A stretch of 43,134 bases of DNA from Collinsella sp. (GTDB taxonomy: Bacteria; Actinomycetota; Coriobacteriia; Coriobacteriales; Coriobacteriaceae). Shown here one piece after another: positions 14,341 to 22,815 of the stretch; the stretch's first letter is position 1, and the number at the start of each line of letters is the position of its first letter. A program made the position numbers and the translations under genes. The stretch spans positions 1 through 43,134 of the forward strand of contig DXZW01000040.1 in NCBI GenBank assembly GCA_019419455.1, written 5' to 3'. The notes below the pieces were generated by a model. The model was not told the origin of the DNA. It saw nothing but the letters and a program-made list of their open reading frames with translations, and made no database searches.

Positions 14341-15318
14341 CTAGTCCCCCGAGGCCTGATTGCGGCCGGTGGCGTAGTCGATCTGCACGTGCGGCTGCAG
14401 ATTGTAGCAATATACGTGGAAGCACAGGGTTTTGCCGTGGTCTTCGATCGATTGTGCTTCCAGACGAATGCCACGACAGACGAGCTCCTCCTCGTTGTAC
14501 ATAGGCGTGACGCGATAGAGCACGTGGTTGCCCGTGTCGCGGACGTAGTCGAGGATCTGCTCTTCAAACGGCAGCATGCCCGTCTCGTTGAGATAGCGCG
14601 TGCCGGTGAGGAGATTCTTGCGGTTGGCGTTTTCGCCGCAGAGTGACCAGGCGATGAGGTGGCAGCGGTTGTAGAGGCTCTGGCCTGGAATAAAGTCGTA
14701 GCGCTGCTGGTGCCAACCGGCAGGATGGATACGCGAGATATCGCCGCGCTTGCCCTGACCGAGCGATTCGGGGCCCACGCAGGCGAGCGCCTTGCGAGTG
14801 CGGCCCAGGCTGTCGAGCTTGGAGAATTTCTTAAAGCAGCCCTCTTCGGTGGCACGATCGTATTCATCGAGTGTGAATGACGGCGTGCCGAGCGGACGCG
14901 TGCCGTCGGCGCGGAGGGCAACGTAGGGGTTGCCGGCGTAGTCGGGAATGCTGCTGAGATATACACCGCGGGCGCGGTTGAGGTCGGGGTTTTCGACCTC
15001 GTCGATGGGGGTGACGTTTGAAGAGGCATCGTCAGCGGTGTCGGTCGTGGCGGATTCAGAGCCATCGCCGGAGTCCTGATCATCTTCGGAGTCCGTGGAG
15101 CTCGCTGTTCCCGATTCGAGCCGGGCAACCAGGTCTGCTTCGTCGTCGGTGCGGTTGGGGCTCTCGCTTTGCTTCTCGGCCAGAGCAGCCGCCTGCTCAT
15201 CGCTTTGCGGCGAGAGCAGCTTGGGCGCTCCGTCGAGCGACCCTGTGAACAGCGCAAACCCCAGCACCACGGCGGTGCCGATGGAAAGTACTTGCTTGTA
15301 GGCGGACTTGCGCGACAT
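14341..15318 (-). CDS. Membrane-anchored DNA/RNA non-specific endonuclease, EndA-like
   Basis: 325 aa. One N-terminal helix (about 9-26) should anchor or export it, followed by a long acidic, Ser/Asp-rich low-complexity linker (about 40-110). The C-terminal half carries a DNA/RNA non-specific endonuclease domain of the streptococcal EndA/DNA-entry-nuclease type: GWHQQRYDFIPGQSLYNRCHLIAW, with catalytic H220 in NRCH (DRGH in classic family members), and NRKNLLTGTRYLN with the metal-binding Asn. Likely acts outside the membrane on DNA, for nutrition, competence or degradation of extracellular DNA. It is a single gene convergent with the EF-G-like gene; no competence genes are adjacent. The start is followed by MSRKSAYKQ; its Shine-Dalgarno is AGGAGCC on the minus strand. 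Confidence 0.85.
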   Translation of the reverse strand: MSRKSAYKQVLSIGTAVVLGFALFTGSLDGAPKLLSPQSDEQAAALAEKQSESPNRTDDEADLVARLESGTASSTDSEDDQDSGDGSESATTDTADDASSNVTPIDEVENPDLNRARGVYLSSIPDYAGNPYVALRADGTRPLGTPSFTLDEYDRATEEGCFKKFSKLDSLGRTRKALACVGPESLGQGKRGDISRIHPAGWHQQRYDFIPGQSLYNRCHLIAWSLCGENANRKNLLTGTRYLNETGMLPFEEQILDYVRDTGNHVLYRVTPMYNEEELVCRGIRLEAQSIEDHGKTLCFHVYCYNLQPHVQIDYATGRNQASGD

Positions 15319-15471
15319 TGAGGCTCCTGGCTAGACGGTTGGGAATCTACCAGTCTAGCAGGTGCCGCCGCAGGCAGTTTTGCCGAACAGATTCTTAAAG
15401 ATTGGGGGCGCTACCGATCCATTTGCCCTAGAAGGGGTTGCGATGGTTGGGACGTGTGGGGCTCGACGTTT

Positions 15472-15507
15472 CCCCAGATAAAACCTGCCAAAATAAACCT
15501 GTCCCCT
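15472..15507 (-). repeat. GGGACAG-family repeat, half element
   Basis: CCCAGATAAAACCTGCC followed by AAAATAAACCTGTCCC matches, over about 33 bases in inverted orientation, the repeat at 18618-18668. Here the second palindrome arm is missing or degenerate. It lies in the 306-bp gap between the nuclease and larE genes, which otherwise holds only the hairpin at 15598. Confidence 0.7.
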
Positions 15508-15597
15508 TTTAGAAGGTCGGCAACAATTTATGTGGTTCAGGTTGAGCATGCGCGAGCGAGCAGATTGCCGTGCCCGGGGCCTGCGCAGCGCCGAGCG

Positions 15598-15624
15598 GTT
15601 ACGCCGTTTGTAAAACGGCGTAAC
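15598..15624 (-). repeat. Stop-adjacent CGCCGTT hairpin, larE copy
   Basis: GTTACGCCGTTT and AAACGGCGTAAC form a perfect 12-bp stem around a three-base loop, directly after the larE stop on the minus strand. Related to the TCCGCCGTTC hairpins at 10906 and 25117. Possibly a terminator without a U-run. Confidence 0.6.
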
Positions 15625-16503
15625 TTAAAGATTCATGTTGCCGTGGATGTAGGGGGCGACCTCGGGGGAGATGTGTCCGCAGCCTAGGTTGCGCAGCGCG
15701 GACTCGATGGCGGCGGGCAGCGGGGTCTTTCCCTCGTCGTTGACCACGGTACCGCCGAGGGCGGCGATCTTGGCGACATCTGCCGGGGCGGCTTCGATAT
15801 GCATGCAGCCGCCGACCAGGCGTGCGCGGACCTGCGCCAGGTCAAGATCGTGCAGATAATCCTCGCAGGCGCGGATTAAATCGACCTTCTCGCGCGTAAG
15901 CTCCTCGCCCGTGGGAATGCGCGTGGCCAAGCAGGCGCCTGCCGGCAGGTTCCAGACGGGGTAGCCCCATGCGCGCAGCAGCTCGCGCTCTTCGTCCTTG
16001 GTAAAGCCGACCTCCATAAGGGGTGAGCGTACACCGAGCTCTTCTGCCGCACGCATGCCGGGGCGGTAGTCACCGCGATCGCTTGCATTGCTGCCATCGA
16101 TGACGGTGGGAAAGCCTAGCGACTTGGCGTGGTTGACGATAGCGGTAAAGCCGGCGCGCTTGCAGTGGTAGCAGCGGTCGGCATCGTTGCAGGCTACCTG
16201 GGGGAGCTGCAGCTGATCGACCGAAAGATTGAGCACGGGGAGCTTAAAATGCGCCCCTTCATTGGCTTGTCCATCAACGGACCGCTCAAACGAGGCCTGT
16301 TCGGGCGTGCCGATGAGCGGCGTGGTGAGGTGGACGAGAAGCGTGCTGGCAGGCATGATGCGGGCGCAGACCGCGGCCAAAAAGCTGCTGTCGACGCCGC
16401 CGGAAAAGCCGATGGCAACGCGTCCGTATGCCAAAAGCAGCTGCTCGAGCTCTGCGAGTTTGTCCTGAAGCTCCTTTGCAGGTGCGGTGGTGTCTGAAAA
16501 CAT
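15625..16503 (-). CDS. larE: ATP-dependent sacrificial sulfur transferase LarE
   Basis: LarE converts carboxylated nicotinate nucleotides to the thiocarboxylate form while building the nickel-pincer cofactor (NPN) of lactate racemase and related enzymes. In the Lactiplantibacillus plantarum enzyme it gives up sulfur from its own cysteine. PP-loop SGGVDS is at 34-39, RCYHCK at 110-115, DGSNASDRGDYRPGMRAA at 136-153, and PAGACLATRIPTG contains C191, aligned with the sacrificial cysteine. 292 aa. The start is ATG at 16503. It is a single gene: larA, larB and larC are not in this window, so the cofactor partner enzymes must lie elsewhere or the protein serves another NPN-dependent epimerase. Confidence 0.9.
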   Translation of the reverse strand: MFSDTTAPAKELQDKLAELEQLLLAYGRVAIGFSGGVDSSFLAAVCARIMPASTLLVHLTTPLIGTPEQASFERSVDGQANEGAHFKLPVLNLSVDQLQLPQVACNDADRCYHCKRAGFTAIVNHAKSLGFPTVIDGSNASDRGDYRPGMRAAEELGVRSPLMEVGFTKDEERELLRAWGYPVWNLPAGACLATRIPTGEELTREKVDLIRACEDYLHDLDLAQVRARLVGGCMHIEAAPADVAKIAALGGTVVNDEGKTPLPAAIESALRNLGCGHISPEVAPYIHGNMNL

Positions 16504-16676
16504 GAATCGATCCTTACCAATATGTACTCGGTCAAAAACTATAATCCTACCGGGCTGCTTGTCATAATACTTCTACCTATGTAACGAAAGTGCAATATGG
16601 CATATACGTTATATACAAGTTGCCAAATGCGGTAGAGTTGCGGTAATGCGATAGCGAGAGCCGATGGGGGACCGAT

Positions 16677-17327
16677 ATGATCAAGGCTGTAATTTTTGAC
16701 ATGGACGGAACGCTGGTCGATACCGAGCGTTTGGGCATTAAGGCATGGAAGGCGGGCGCTGCCGAGCTGGGGGTCGCGATTGATGAAGCGCTGATCCATC
16801 AGTTTATCGGTCGCACCCTACCCGATGTCATGGACATCCTTGATAAGCATTACGGCAGCCACGAAACCACCGAGGCGGTCTATGCCCGCCACAAGGAGAT
16901 TCGCGACGAGATGGTCAAGACCGAACTGGAGCTTAAGGCCGGCGCCGCCGAGTGCATAGACGAGCTGCTGGCTGCGGGCTATCACGTGGACCTTGCGACG
17001 TCGTCGCGCCTCGCTACGGCCGAACGCAACCTTAAGATGGTCGGCCTCTTTGACAAGTTTGAGACGGTGACCTGTGGCGAGGACGTCGTGCACGGCAAGC
17101 CCGACCCCGAGATGTATCTGCTCGCCTGCGAGCGCGCGGGCTTTGCCCCCGAGGAGTGCGCCGTGGTCGAGGATTCGCGCAACGGCTGTGTCTCGGGCAT
17201 CACGGCGGGTTGCCATGTCTTTGCCGTGCCCGATATCGTGCCGCTGCCGCAGGACGTAGTGGATGGCTGCGAGGCCGTGCTCGACACGTTGTTCGATCTG
17301 GCGGCGGCGGTCAAGGCCGTACGCTAG
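16677..17327 (+). CDS. HAD-family phosphatase, beta-phosphoglucomutase-like
   Basis: 216-aa haloacid-dehalogenase hydrolase with the DxDGT nucleophile motif (FDMDGTLVDTE, D8 and D10), an alpha-helical cap of the PGMB type (about 17-90), motif II ATSS, and motifs III/IV GKPDPEMY and VVEDSRNG. Most members dephosphorylate sugar phosphates or act as phosphoglucomutases; the substrate cannot be called. ATG 16677 follows GATGGGGGACCGAT. Divergent from larE with 173 bp between; ends at a strong bidirectional terminator. Confidence 0.87.
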   Translation: MIKAVIFDMDGTLVDTERLGIKAWKAGAAELGVAIDEALIHQFIGRTLPDVMDILDKHYGSHETTEAVYARHKEIRDEMVKTELELKAGAAECIDELLAAGYHVDLATSSRLATAERNLKMVGLFDKFETVTCGEDVVHGKPDPEMYLLACERAGFAPEECAVVEDSRNGCVSGITAGCHVFAVPDIVPLPQDVVDGCEAVLDTLFDLAAAVKAVR

Positions 17328-17365
17328 GCAATTGCGGCGTTGAAGCGAGCAATTGGCCGTCTTTG

Positions 17366-17415
17366 CGCTTAAGCAAAAGAGGCCCGGCAATGGTCGGGCC
17401 TCTTTTGCTTAAGCG
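17366..17415. terminator. Bidirectional terminator, HAD gene / lacI-type gene
   Basis: Perfect 21-bp stem, 17366-17386 with 17395-17415, containing AAAAGAGGCCCG and CGGGCCTCTTTT. The T-run on each strand is inside the stem, as in bidirectional terminators between convergent genes. Confidence 0.88.
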
Positions 17416-17440
17416 GCGACTTAGCATACTTGCGGGCGTG

Positions 17441-18553
17441 CTATAGATACGCACCGAGGTTGATGGCCGTAGCGTCGGTCTGGGTGTTTGCCTGGGTGCT
17501 GGCGCGCTCCAGTAGGAACGGCCGCACGAGTTCTTGGCGGTTGATGTCCTCCGCGGTGGTGGCTGCGGTGACAGTGCGCACTGCAGAGCCGACGTGGATA
17601 TGCCTGGTCTTTGTCGGGACCTTGTTCTCGATTTGCTCCATGAGCAGTTGGACACCCTTGCGGCCAATCTCGTAGCCCGGGGGCGCTACCGTAGTGAGCG
17701 GGACCGATCCGCTCCAAGCGAGCGGGTTGCCGTCGCATCCGGCCACGCGAACCTGCTCGGGGACGGAGATGCCTTTGTCGACCAATGCCGAGATAACGCC
17801 CGAGGCCAACACGTCGGTCAGACCGACGACAAAATCGGGGCGTTCGTTGGCGGGGCGCCCGGCAATCTGAGCGCCAATGCTGTAGCCGTCGGCTGCGGTA
17901 TGCCACTCTCCGGCGTCAATGACCTCAATTTTGATATCGGGATGCAGGGCGAGGGCCTTGTGAATGCCAAGTACGCGCAGGGTGAGCTGCATAAATGCTG
18001 CTCGGCCGACGACGACAATATGATGCGCGCCGCGGGCGATGGCGAGCTCGGCGATAATGCGCCCCTGTGCCTCGTTGTCGGCCGCTACGTAGTAACCGGG
18101 CTCGGAGCAATGGATGTCCAGATGGACGATTGGCACGGGCATCTTGGTCATAGCGGGGTGCCAGTCGGGGGATGCCATGGGCTGAACCATGACGCCGGAC
18201 ATTTGCGTGCCCATAAAGTAGCGCAGGTAATGGTCCTGGAGAATATCGTCGTTATCGGCGTTGGCGATGAGTAGGTAGTAACCGTGCTTGCGGGCCTCGT
18301 TATGGGCGCCGCTGGCAATTTGGAGCGAAAAACCGTGGTCGAGACGGGGGAGCACCAAGCCAAAGGACTTGGTGGCGCCGCCCGCGAGCTGACGAGCGCT
18401 TTGGTTGGGCAGGTAGCCAAGGCGATTGATGGTCTCGTTAATGAGCTTGAGGGTCTCGGGGCGCAGCTTTTCGGGATGGTTGAGCGCGTTGGAAACCGTG
18501 CCCAACGAAACCCCGGCCTCGCGCGCGACGTCGCTGATTTTTACCTTTGCCAT
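17441..18553 (-). CDS. LacI-family transcriptional regulator
   Basis: 370-aa repressor with an N-terminal LacI helix-turn-helix (VKISDVAREAGVSLGTVSNALNHP, residues 4-27), the hinge helix NQSARQLAGG, and a periplasmic-binding-protein-like sensor domain (SFGLVLPRLDHGFSLQIASGAHNEARKHGYYLLIANAD onward). Usually senses a sugar or nucleoside. The start at 18553 has AAAGGGG upstream; the longer open frame runs through repeats and is not coding. No adjacent sugar genes identify its target; divergent glmS is 318 bp away. A possible self-operator is at 18564-18577. Confidence 0.88.
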   Translation of the reverse strand: MAKVKISDVAREAGVSLGTVSNALNHPEKLRPETLKLINETINRLGYLPNQSARQLAGGATKSFGLVLPRLDHGFSLQIASGAHNEARKHGYYLLIANADNDDILQDHYLRYFMGTQMSGVMVQPMASPDWHPAMTKMPVPIVHLDIHCSEPGYYVAADNEAQGRIIAELAIARGAHHIVVVGRAAFMQLTLRVLGIHKALALHPDIKIEVIDAGEWHTAADGYSIGAQIAGRPANERPDFVVGLTDVLASGVISALVDKGISVPEQVRVAGCDGNPLAWSGSVPLTTVAPPGYEIGRKGVQLLMEQIENKVPTKTRHIHVGSAVRTVTAATTAEDINRQELVRPFLLERASTQANTQTDATAINLGAYL

Positions 18554-18563
18554 AGCGGCCCCT

Positions 18564-18577
18564 TTGATGCGTTTCAA
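18564..18577. promoter_or_regulatory. Possible LacI-type operator
   Basis: TTGATGCGTTTCAA has TTGA/TCAA outer arms and a central CG, the layout of many LacI-family operators, just upstream of the regulator's Shine-Dalgarno. Inner positions are not symmetric. Confidence 0.3.
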
Positions 18578-18617
18578 GTACAAGCCAGATTGTAGCATCG
18601 CCCGCCTTTGAGGTGTC

Positions 18618-18668
18618 AAAACCTGCCAATTAGGGACAGGTTTATTTTGGCAGGTTTTATCTGGGCAA
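18618..18668. repeat. GGGACAG-family palindrome
   Basis: AAAACCTGCCAA (18618-18629) and TTGGCAGGTTTT (18647-18658) are perfect 12-bp arms enclosing TTAGGGACAGGTTTATT. The following ATCTGGGCAAA extends the match to the repeat at 15472. Confidence 0.8.
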
Positions 18669-18683
18669 ACGCTGGAGCCCAGG

Positions 18684-18716
18684 CCACCACAAAGGCGCCT
18701 GTACCCATCGTGGTGG
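18684..18716. repeat. CCACCAC palindrome, GGGACAG-related
   Basis: CCACCAC and GTGGTGG arms enclose AAAGGCGCCTGTACCCATC. A more complete copy with 16-bp arms is at 20787-20827. With the preceding repeat it fills the 317-bp lacI-glmS gap. Confidence 0.75.
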
Positions 18717-18870
18717 TTTGGGCATGTGTGCATCGAGTGGTATCTAAGTTGAGGTACCACTTCTGGTATATCAGCTTGCGCTTGCGTGAGTACAATACTC
18801 GAACGTTATACGTCTCAGCGCCCCCTGTGCGTGGACGTCTTGCAGTCACGCGAGCGAAGGGATTTATCCT

Positions 18871-20718
18871 ATGTGCGGAATTGTCGGCTACACCGGCTCT
18901 GATATTGCAAAGAACATTCTGGTCACAGGCCTTAAGCGCATGGAGTATCGCGGCTATGACTCCTCGGGCGTCGCGCTCGAGGTGGGCGAGGGCGCCGCGG
19001 CGCACCTCGACGTTATCCGCCGCGTGGGTAAGGTCGCGGGTCTGGAGAGCGAGCTTTCCAATATCGATAGCGACGCAACCTGCGGTATCGGTCACACCCG
19101 TTGGGCCACTCACGGCAAGCCTTCCGTCGTTAACGCTCATCCCCACACCAGCTGCGACGGTCGCATCGCCATCGTCCACAACGGCATTATCGAGAACTTC
19201 GCCGAACTGCGCGAGGAGCTGGAGGGCCGCGGCCATCACTTTAAGAGCGAGACCGATACGGAGGTCTTCGCGCATCTGATCGAAGAGGCCTATGCCGAGA
19301 CGCACGACCTGATGGCCTCCGTGCGCGAGGCTTGCACCCACGTGGTAGGCGCCTATGGCTTGGCCGCCGTGTGCGCCGACGAGCCTGGCGTGATCGCCGT
19401 TGCCCGCAAGGACTCCCCGATTGTGGTCGGCGTGGGCGAGACCGGCTCCTACGTTGCTTCCGACGTCATCGCGCTCATCGACGCCACCCGCGATGTCGTG
19501 GTGCTCGAGGACGGTCAGTTTGCCAAGCTTACGCCTGCGGGCGTCGAGTACACCGACGAGGCCGGCAATGTCATCGAGCCCAAGGTCACCCACATCGATT
19601 GGGATCTGGACATGGCCGAAAAGGGCGGCTATCCCGACTTTATGCTCAAGGAGATTCACGAGCAGCCGCGCGTCGTGCGCGACACGCTGGTTGGCCGTAT
19701 GACGCCTGCCGGCGAGCTCGATATCGATGAGCTGGGCCTGTCCCTCGAGGAGCTCAACGACATCGACCGTGTCTACGTGATCGCCTGCGGCACCAGCTAT
19801 CACGCAGGACTCATCGCAAAGAACCTTATTGAGGGCTGGGCTCGCATTCCCACCGAGGTTGAGGCTGCCAGCGAGTTCCGCTATCGCAACCCCATCATCA
19901 CGCCGACGACGCTCGTCGTTGCCGTGTCCCAGTCGGGCGAGACGGCCGATACCCTCGCCGCCATTCGCGACGCGCGTATCAAGGGCGCCAAGGTCTTTGG
20001 CATCACCAACGTGGTGGGCAGCCCCGTGGCGCGTGAGAGCGACGGCGTCATTTATACCAAGGCCAACAAGGAGATCGCGGTCGCCTCGACCAAGAGCTTC
20101 ATCGGCCAGGTTGTGAGCCTGACGCTGCTGGCTCTGCTGCTGGCGCAGGTCAAGTACCGTCTGACCACTAAGCAGACGCGCATGATGTTCCGCGAGCTTT
20201 CCGATACGGCCGAGCAGATCCAGTGGATTTTGGATACGCAGACCGAGGCCGTGCATGAGGCCGCCCTGCTGTGCAAGGACGCGCAGTCCGCACTGTTCGT
20301 GGGCCGTGGCATGGGTGCCGCTATTTCCTACGAGGGCGCGCTCAAGCTCAAGGAGGTCAGCTACCTGCACGCCGAGGCGTATGCTGCCGGCGAGATGAAG
20401 CATGGCCCCATCGCGCTGATCGATCCGGGCTTCCCCGTCATCGCCGTGGCCACCAAGAGCGCTACCTACGACAAGACCGTGTCGAACCTTATGGAGTGCA
20501 AGGCGCGCGGTGCCAAGGTCATCGTCGTTGCCACTGAGGGCGACGAGGAGATCAACAAGATCGCCGACTGCATCATTCGCGTGCCGGCCGTCCGCGACGT
20601 GTTCAGCCCCATCACGGCGAGCGTTCCGCTGCAGCTGCTCGCCCGCGAGGTCGCCATCCTGCGCGGCTGCGACGTCGACCAGCCCCGAAACCTCGCTAAG
20701 AGTGTGACCGTGGAGTAG
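18871..20718 (+). CDS. glmS: Glutamine--fructose-6-phosphate aminotransferase (isomerizing)
   Basis: Makes glucosamine-6-phosphate from fructose-6-phosphate and glutamine, the first step toward UDP-GlcNAc for peptidoglycan. The N-terminal nucleophile is C2 after Met removal (MCGIVGYTG), with the glutaminase domain to about 220 (YRGYDSSGVAL, GHTRWATHG, HNGIIENF). Two SIS domains follow (ACGTSYHAGL, SQSGETADTLAA; FVGRGMGAAISYEGALKLKE, HAEAYAAGEMKHGP), ending in the characteristic DVDQPRNLAKSVTVE tail. 615 aa, usual length. No glmS ribozyme-like sequence is evident upstream, where repeats dominate. Ends in a strong terminator. Confidence 0.96.
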   Translation: MCGIVGYTGSDIAKNILVTGLKRMEYRGYDSSGVALEVGEGAAAHLDVIRRVGKVAGLESELSNIDSDATCGIGHTRWATHGKPSVVNAHPHTSCDGRIAIVHNGIIENFAELREELEGRGHHFKSETDTEVFAHLIEEAYAETHDLMASVREACTHVVGAYGLAAVCADEPGVIAVARKDSPIVVGVGETGSYVASDVIALIDATRDVVVLEDGQFAKLTPAGVEYTDEAGNVIEPKVTHIDWDLDMAEKGGYPDFMLKEIHEQPRVVRDTLVGRMTPAGELDIDELGLSLEELNDIDRVYVIACGTSYHAGLIAKNLIEGWARIPTEVEAASEFRYRNPIITPTTLVVAVSQSGETADTLAAIRDARIKGAKVFGITNVVGSPVARESDGVIYTKANKEIAVASTKSFIGQVVSLTLLALLLAQVKYRLTTKQTRMMFRELSDTAEQIQWILDTQTEAVHEAALLCKDAQSALFVGRGMGAAISYEGALKLKEVSYLHAEAYAAGEMKHGPIALIDPGFPVIAVATKSATYDKTVSNLMECKARGAKVIVVATEGDEEINKIADCIIRVPAVRDVFSPITASVPLQLLAREVAILRGCDVDQPRNLAKSVTVE

Positions 20719-20721
20719 TTG

Positions 20722-20737
20722 GTTCCGCCGTTCTAAC
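20722..20737 (+). repeat. Stop-adjacent CCGCCGTTC repeat, half copy
   Basis: GTTCCGCCGTTCTAAC, four bases after the glmS stop. It matches the first half and loop of the palindrome at 10906-10929 but the second arm is absent; the real terminator follows immediately. Confidence 0.6.
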
Positions 20738-20741
20738 AACT

Positions 20742-20779
20742 AAGGCCCGGCTCCGCGTCAGACGGAGCCGGGCCTTTTT
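20742..20779 (+). terminator. Terminator of glmS
   Basis: AAGGCCCGGCTCCG and CGGAGCCGGGCCTT form a 14-bp stem followed by TTTG. Confidence 0.9.
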
Positions 20780-20786
20780 GTGCGGA

Positions 20787-20827
20787 AAAACCACCACAAA
20801 GGTGCCTGTCCCCTTTGTGGTGGTTTT
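20787..20827. repeat. CCACCACAAAGG palindrome, GGGACAG family
   Basis: AAAACCACCACAAAGG and CCTTTGTGGTGGTTTT are perfect 16-bp arms around TGCCTGTCC. It sits between the glmS terminator and the end of the GntR-type gene and may act as that gene's terminator on the minus strand. Confidence 0.8.
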
Positions 20828-20833
20828 GGCAGG

Positions 20834-21535
20834 TTAGCGGAGCTTGCTGGTCTCGAAGTACTTGGGATATTGGTCCAGGACCTCGGTCTGGTTGCGGAAC
20901 ATCATATGCAGGTGCTTGCTGACCAAAAAGCTCGCCTCGATGGGGTCGCGACCGGCGATAGCGCGGCGGATTTTCTTGTGCTCGTTAACAATCTCCTGAT
21001 TGTCGAGCCTCTGCGTGGTGGCGCGCAGCCAGCGGAAGCGCTCCAGGTCGGCATTGGTCGCCTCGAGCCACGACCACACGGTGCTGCGGCACGCGATGTT
21101 AAAGATCATGCGGTGCATGAGGTTGTCGCTTAAAAAGAAGCCGATGCGATCCTCCTCGGCCATGGTCTTTTCCTGCAGCGCGATGGCTCGGTCGAGCTGC
21201 TCGATGCCTGCCGAGGTGGCACGGGCGCAGCACTCTACAATCACCTGCTTTTCCAGGTGCTCGCGAATGTAGCAGGCGCTCTCGGCAAGAGTGAGGTTGA
21301 TGGGCGAGACATAGGTGCCGCTTTGGGGCACGGTACGCACCAGGCCCTCTTGCGCCAGACGCACCAGCGCCTCGCGCACAGGGGTGCGCCCCATATCCAG
21401 GTCGTCACAAAGCTGCTTGACACCCAGTTTTTCGCCCGGTTTGTAGTCCAGGTAGACGATTTTGCGTCGAATGGTGTGGTAGGACTGGTCCTGTAGGCTC
21501 GTTTCCTGCTCGCCGACGTGCATCGATTCTTCCAT
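20834..21535 (-). CDS. GntR-family regulator, FadR/FCD type
   Basis: 233-aa transcription factor with an N-terminal winged helix (LQDQSYHTIRRKIVYLDYKPGEKLGVKQLCDDLDMGRTPVREALVRLAQEGLVRTVPQSGTYV region) and a C-terminal all-helical FCD ligand-binding domain with the usual acidic/His pattern (LMHRMIF, NEHKKIRRAI). Start chosen at ATG 21535 because GAGG precedes it; a GTG eight codons upstream (21559) lacks a Shine-Dalgarno. Divergent from the YeiH-type transporter gene, which it probably controls. A CTGATATGTCAG palindrome lies in the shared promoter region. Effector unknown. Confidence 0.87.
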   Translation of the reverse strand: MEESMHVGEQETSLQDQSYHTIRRKIVYLDYKPGEKLGVKQLCDDLDMGRTPVREALVRLAQEGLVRTVPQSGTYVSPINLTLAESACYIREHLEKQVIVECCARATSAGIEQLDRAIALQEKTMAEEDRIGFFLSDNLMHRMIFNIACRSTVWSWLEATNADLERFRWLRATTQRLDNQEIVNEHKKIRRAIAGRDPIEASFLVSKHLHMMFRNQTEVLDQYPKYFETSKLR

Positions 21536-21560
21536 AGTGCCTCGCAACCGTTCTATCACA

Positions 21561-21572
21561 CTGATATGTCAG
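21561..21572. promoter_or_regulatory. Possible GntR operator
   Basis: CTGATATGTCAG has perfect 4-bp arms with a TATG centre, in the gap between the GntR-type gene and the YeiH-type gene. Short, so chance occurrence is possible. Confidence 0.3.
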
Positions 21573-21728
21573 CTGTTAATTATGCCGCGAATCGGCTCTC
21601 CGCGGTGGGTAATTCGACTGTTGCCCAAGAACTATTGCGGCATCTTGGTCTGTGTTTACGCATGGCTGTGCTCAATGTTGCCGTATCATAAGCCGTCGCA
21701 AACGTGAAATAGAAAGAAGGAATCCCAT

Positions 21729-22763
21729 ATGCAACTGGCGAATATCGTACGCGAGCGCTGGAAGGGCGTATTGTTCTGCCTGATCGTCGCCATCCCCGCG
21801 ACGTTGCTCGGCAAACAGGTTGAGGTGGTCGGCGGGCCGGTGTTTGCCATCCTCTTTGGCATGGTCCTGGCGCTCGTCTTTCCCAAGAATCGTCGCGAAC
21901 AGCTCGCCGCCGGCGTCACCTATACGTCTAAAAAAGTCTTGCAGTACGCGGTAATCCTGCTTGGCTTTGGCATGAACCTCTCGCAGATTCTGTCCAAAGG
22001 CGCTCAGTCGCTGCCGATTATCGTGGCGACGATTTCGACCTCGCTTGTCATCGCCTTCGTGCTCTGCCGCGTTATGAACGTGCCGGGCAAGATCGCGACG
22101 CTTGTGGGTGTGGGTTCGTCGATTTGCGGCGGTTCTGCCATCGCCGCGACCGCGCCCGTCATTGATGCCGACGATCGCGAGATTGCCCAGGCTATTTCGG
22201 TCATCTTCCTGTTTAACGTTATCGCGGCGCTCGTGTTTCCGACGCTCGGCGGCATGCTCGGGCTGACCAACGAGGGCTTTGGCCTGTTTGCCGGCACCGC
22301 CATCAACGACACCTCGTCGGTAACGGCTGCGGCGAGCGCCTGGGACAGCATGCATCCCGGCGCCAATGTGCTCGAGAGCGCCACAGTGGTCAAGCTCACC
22401 AGGACGCTGGCCATTATTCCCATTACGTTGGTGCTCGCATGCTGGCAGATACATCTGGCGCGCAAGGCCGGCGGCGACGCCAAAAGCACGTTCTCGCTTA
22501 AACGCGCGTTTCCCATGTTCGTGCTGTTCTTTGTGCTGGCGAGCGTAATCACCACGGTTCTTCAGCTTCCTGCATCCGTTACGGCGCCTATCAAGGAGCT
22601 GTCGAAGTTCTTTATCGTGATGGCTATGGCGGCTATTGGCTTTAATACCGATATCGTCGAGCTGGTCAAAAAGGGCGGCAAGCCCATCGCATTGGGCTTT
22701 TGCTGCTGGATTGGCATTGCGTGCATGAGTTTGGGAATGCAGCACGTGCTGGGAATCTGGTAG
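21729..22763 (+). CDS. YeiH/YadS-family putative sulfate exporter (UPF0324)
   Basis: 344-aa polytopic membrane protein with about ten hydrophobic segments. The family signature GVGSSICGGSAIAATAPVI and the following GTAINDTSSVTAAASAW are clear, as is the closing AAIGFNTDI. The family is annotated as putative sulfate exporter, but transport has not been established for most members. ATG 21729 follows AGAAAGAAGGAATCCC. Divergent GntR regulator upstream. Possible link to sulfur metabolism with cysE elsewhere in the window is only circumstantial. Confidence 0.87.
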   Translation: MQLANIVRERWKGVLFCLIVAIPATLLGKQVEVVGGPVFAILFGMVLALVFPKNRREQLAAGVTYTSKKVLQYAVILLGFGMNLSQILSKGAQSLPIIVATISTSLVIAFVLCRVMNVPGKIATLVGVGSSICGGSAIAATAPVIDADDREIAQAISVIFLFNVIAALVFPTLGGMLGLTNEGFGLFAGTAINDTSSVTAAASAWDSMHPGANVLESATVVKLTRTLAIIPITLVLACWQIHLARKAGGDAKSTFSLKRAFPMFVLFFVLASVITTVLQLPASVTAPIKELSKFFIVMAMAAIGFNTDIVELVKKGGKPIALGFCCWIGIACMSLGMQHVLGIW

Positions 22764-22815
22764 AGAAGCAGCTTATTTGCGTGCTGCGTGCTGGCGAGCG
22801 CATCCTCGCGGTGGA

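Noticed and set aside
18554..18870. glmS ribozyme upstream of glmS
   Set aside because: The gap is taken up by two palindromic repeats and a promoter-like region; none of the conserved ribozyme core is visible.
18616..20739. A 707-codon open frame on the minus strand opposite glmS
   Set aside because: It mirrors glmS exactly, has the composition expected from antisense reading of high-GC codons, and lacks a Shine-Dalgarno and any recognisable domain.
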